Assembly: GCA_030656435.1 (NCBI GenBank)
Contig: JAUSOA010000268.1
Location: 1 to 13,400 of the forward strand
From: Acholeplasmataceae bacterium
GTDB taxonomy: Bacteria; Bacillota_I; Bacilli_A; Acholeplasmatales; Acholeplasmataceae
DNA: 13,400 nucleotides
Reading direction: 5' to 3'
Shown here: positions 13,241-13,400 of the stretch, in pieces
Layout of the letters: each line of letters opens with the position of its first letter
Numbering within the stretch: the stretch's first letter is position 1
Made by a program: the position numbers and the translations under genes
The notes under the pieces: generated by a model
Database searches by the model: none
What the model saw: the letters and a program-made list of their open reading frames with translations, nothing else
Told to the model about the DNA's origin: nothing

Positions 13241-13400
13241 TACATCGGATTCAAAAACTGTAATATCACTTAAGGTGAGTTGAGAAGTAGCATTAGCATG
13301 TGCAATGATTGCTCCCGCACTAGAAGCTTCTGTACTTAGAACATTGACTGAAATACTAGCATTTGAAAGACTTAATATATTACCAAGTACACTTCCAATG
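12032..13400 (-). CDS. Large repeat surface protein (GLUG-like repeats), C-terminal part, truncated by window edge
   Basis: The frame is open without a stop from the right edge to TAA at 12032-12034 (455 residues visible). The GTG at 13109-13111 lies inside a repeat and is not taken as the start. It consists of GLUG-like units of about 33 residues with the core G-[AS]-G-G-x-x-G followed by beta strands, building an extended beta solenoid. Four units form a super-repeat of 134 residues: GIGTSLGAGG occurs twice, 402 bp apart, and the following segments correspond (FSN..V.DT.I.S.SSSGG..G..SQ, then NTNI / QTNI). Composition is rich in S, T, N, G and V with no cysteine. The C-terminus (last 70 residues, with 'NYWTTHF' and 'LWAYNLTTNLYEPIS') departs from the repeats and resembles the tail of such proteins. 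No sorting motif is present at this end. Confidence 0.85.
   Translation of the reverse strand, partial: IGSVLGNILSLSNASISVNVLSTEASSAGAIIAHANATSQLTLSDITVFESDVQINGIGTSLGAGGLVGVLYGIGHLFSNINVYDTQITSQSSSGGVIGFMSQTSGTLTLNNLEVLNTNILTSLSSTTYGAGGVVGTVSGYTLTLNDALVEATVTSTESTNAGGVIGVNRSNSTFIFDAIRVNQTTVRIYGIGTSLGAGGVIGKLLGSNHEFSNVRVIDTLIESNSSSGGFAGYASQSGGSATIENIKVDQTNITTTANNSVLGAGGLIGFNQSYTFIISDVYVNGLIQAENANVGGIIGYSRYLNMTLSRIVIFADIIIQNPGNTDRGSGGVVGRNRNGGTVDVIDLLFTGYLKAYAPLDLPYAGVLKANDTDLNITNVRSAQITYYTVGDPQVDVNSDILYNNMRGQNPDYATTYKDLRSELDANYWTTHFINITSSSLWAYNLTTNLYEPIS

Overview
The window is AT-rich and gene-dense. It reads as a wall-less or near-wall-less low-GC bacterium of the Acholeplasma/Izemoplasma type. 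This assignment is an inference from composition, from lipoprotein and repeat-surface-protein content, and from the genetic code. TGG is the tryptophan codon and TGA is a working stop (ends of the ParE-like toxin and of the LuxE-like gene), which argues against Mycoplasma/Spiroplasma code 4. Genes are mostly on the + strand in short transcription units ended by clear hairpin + T-run terminators. Several promoters look like extended -10 boxes (TGATATAAT or TGGTATAAT) with poor -35 boxes.

Layout. 1-1640: a lipoprotein with fibronectin/Ig-like domains plus a small two-helix membrane protein. 1641-2760: an intergenic hairpin-terminator element, an 80-residue orphan ORF, and a RelB/RelE-type toxin-antitoxin pair under twin palindromic operators. 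2761-3964: a second copy of the intergenic element, a start-less gene remnant, and a membrane-anchored TPR protein. 4115-5833: a Phd/ParE-type toxin-antitoxin pair with an inverted-repeat operator, then a class II Fic protein behind three perfectly spaced 12-bp repeats. 5834-6346: a third copy of the element and a long leader. 6347-8826: a DbpA/YxiN-type DEAD-box rRNA helicase, a free-standing 104-residue helical protein and a cold-shock protein. 9108-11844: a small membrane protein followed by a LuxE-like acyl-protein synthetase and a LuxC-like acyl-CoA reductase. 12032 to the right edge, on the - strand: the C-terminal part of a large surface protein made of GLUG-like repeats in a 134-residue super-repeat.

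How they work together. The 2.2-5.8 kb stretch is an accessory island of three toxin-type modules (RelE, ParE, Fic), a gene fragment and repeated intergenic elements. The helicase and cold-shock protein fit RNA remodelling. The LuxE/LuxC pair would activate a fatty acid, hold it as an acyl-cysteine and reduce it to a fatty aldehyde, but no luciferase or LuxD thioesterase is present, so the aldehyde must serve something other than light.

The most unusual signals are the LuxE/LuxC pair out of context, the modular intergenic element (conserved GTGA-A-CCC / GGG-TCAC hairpin plus a near-identical terminator), and the repeat-based operators in front of the toxin genes.
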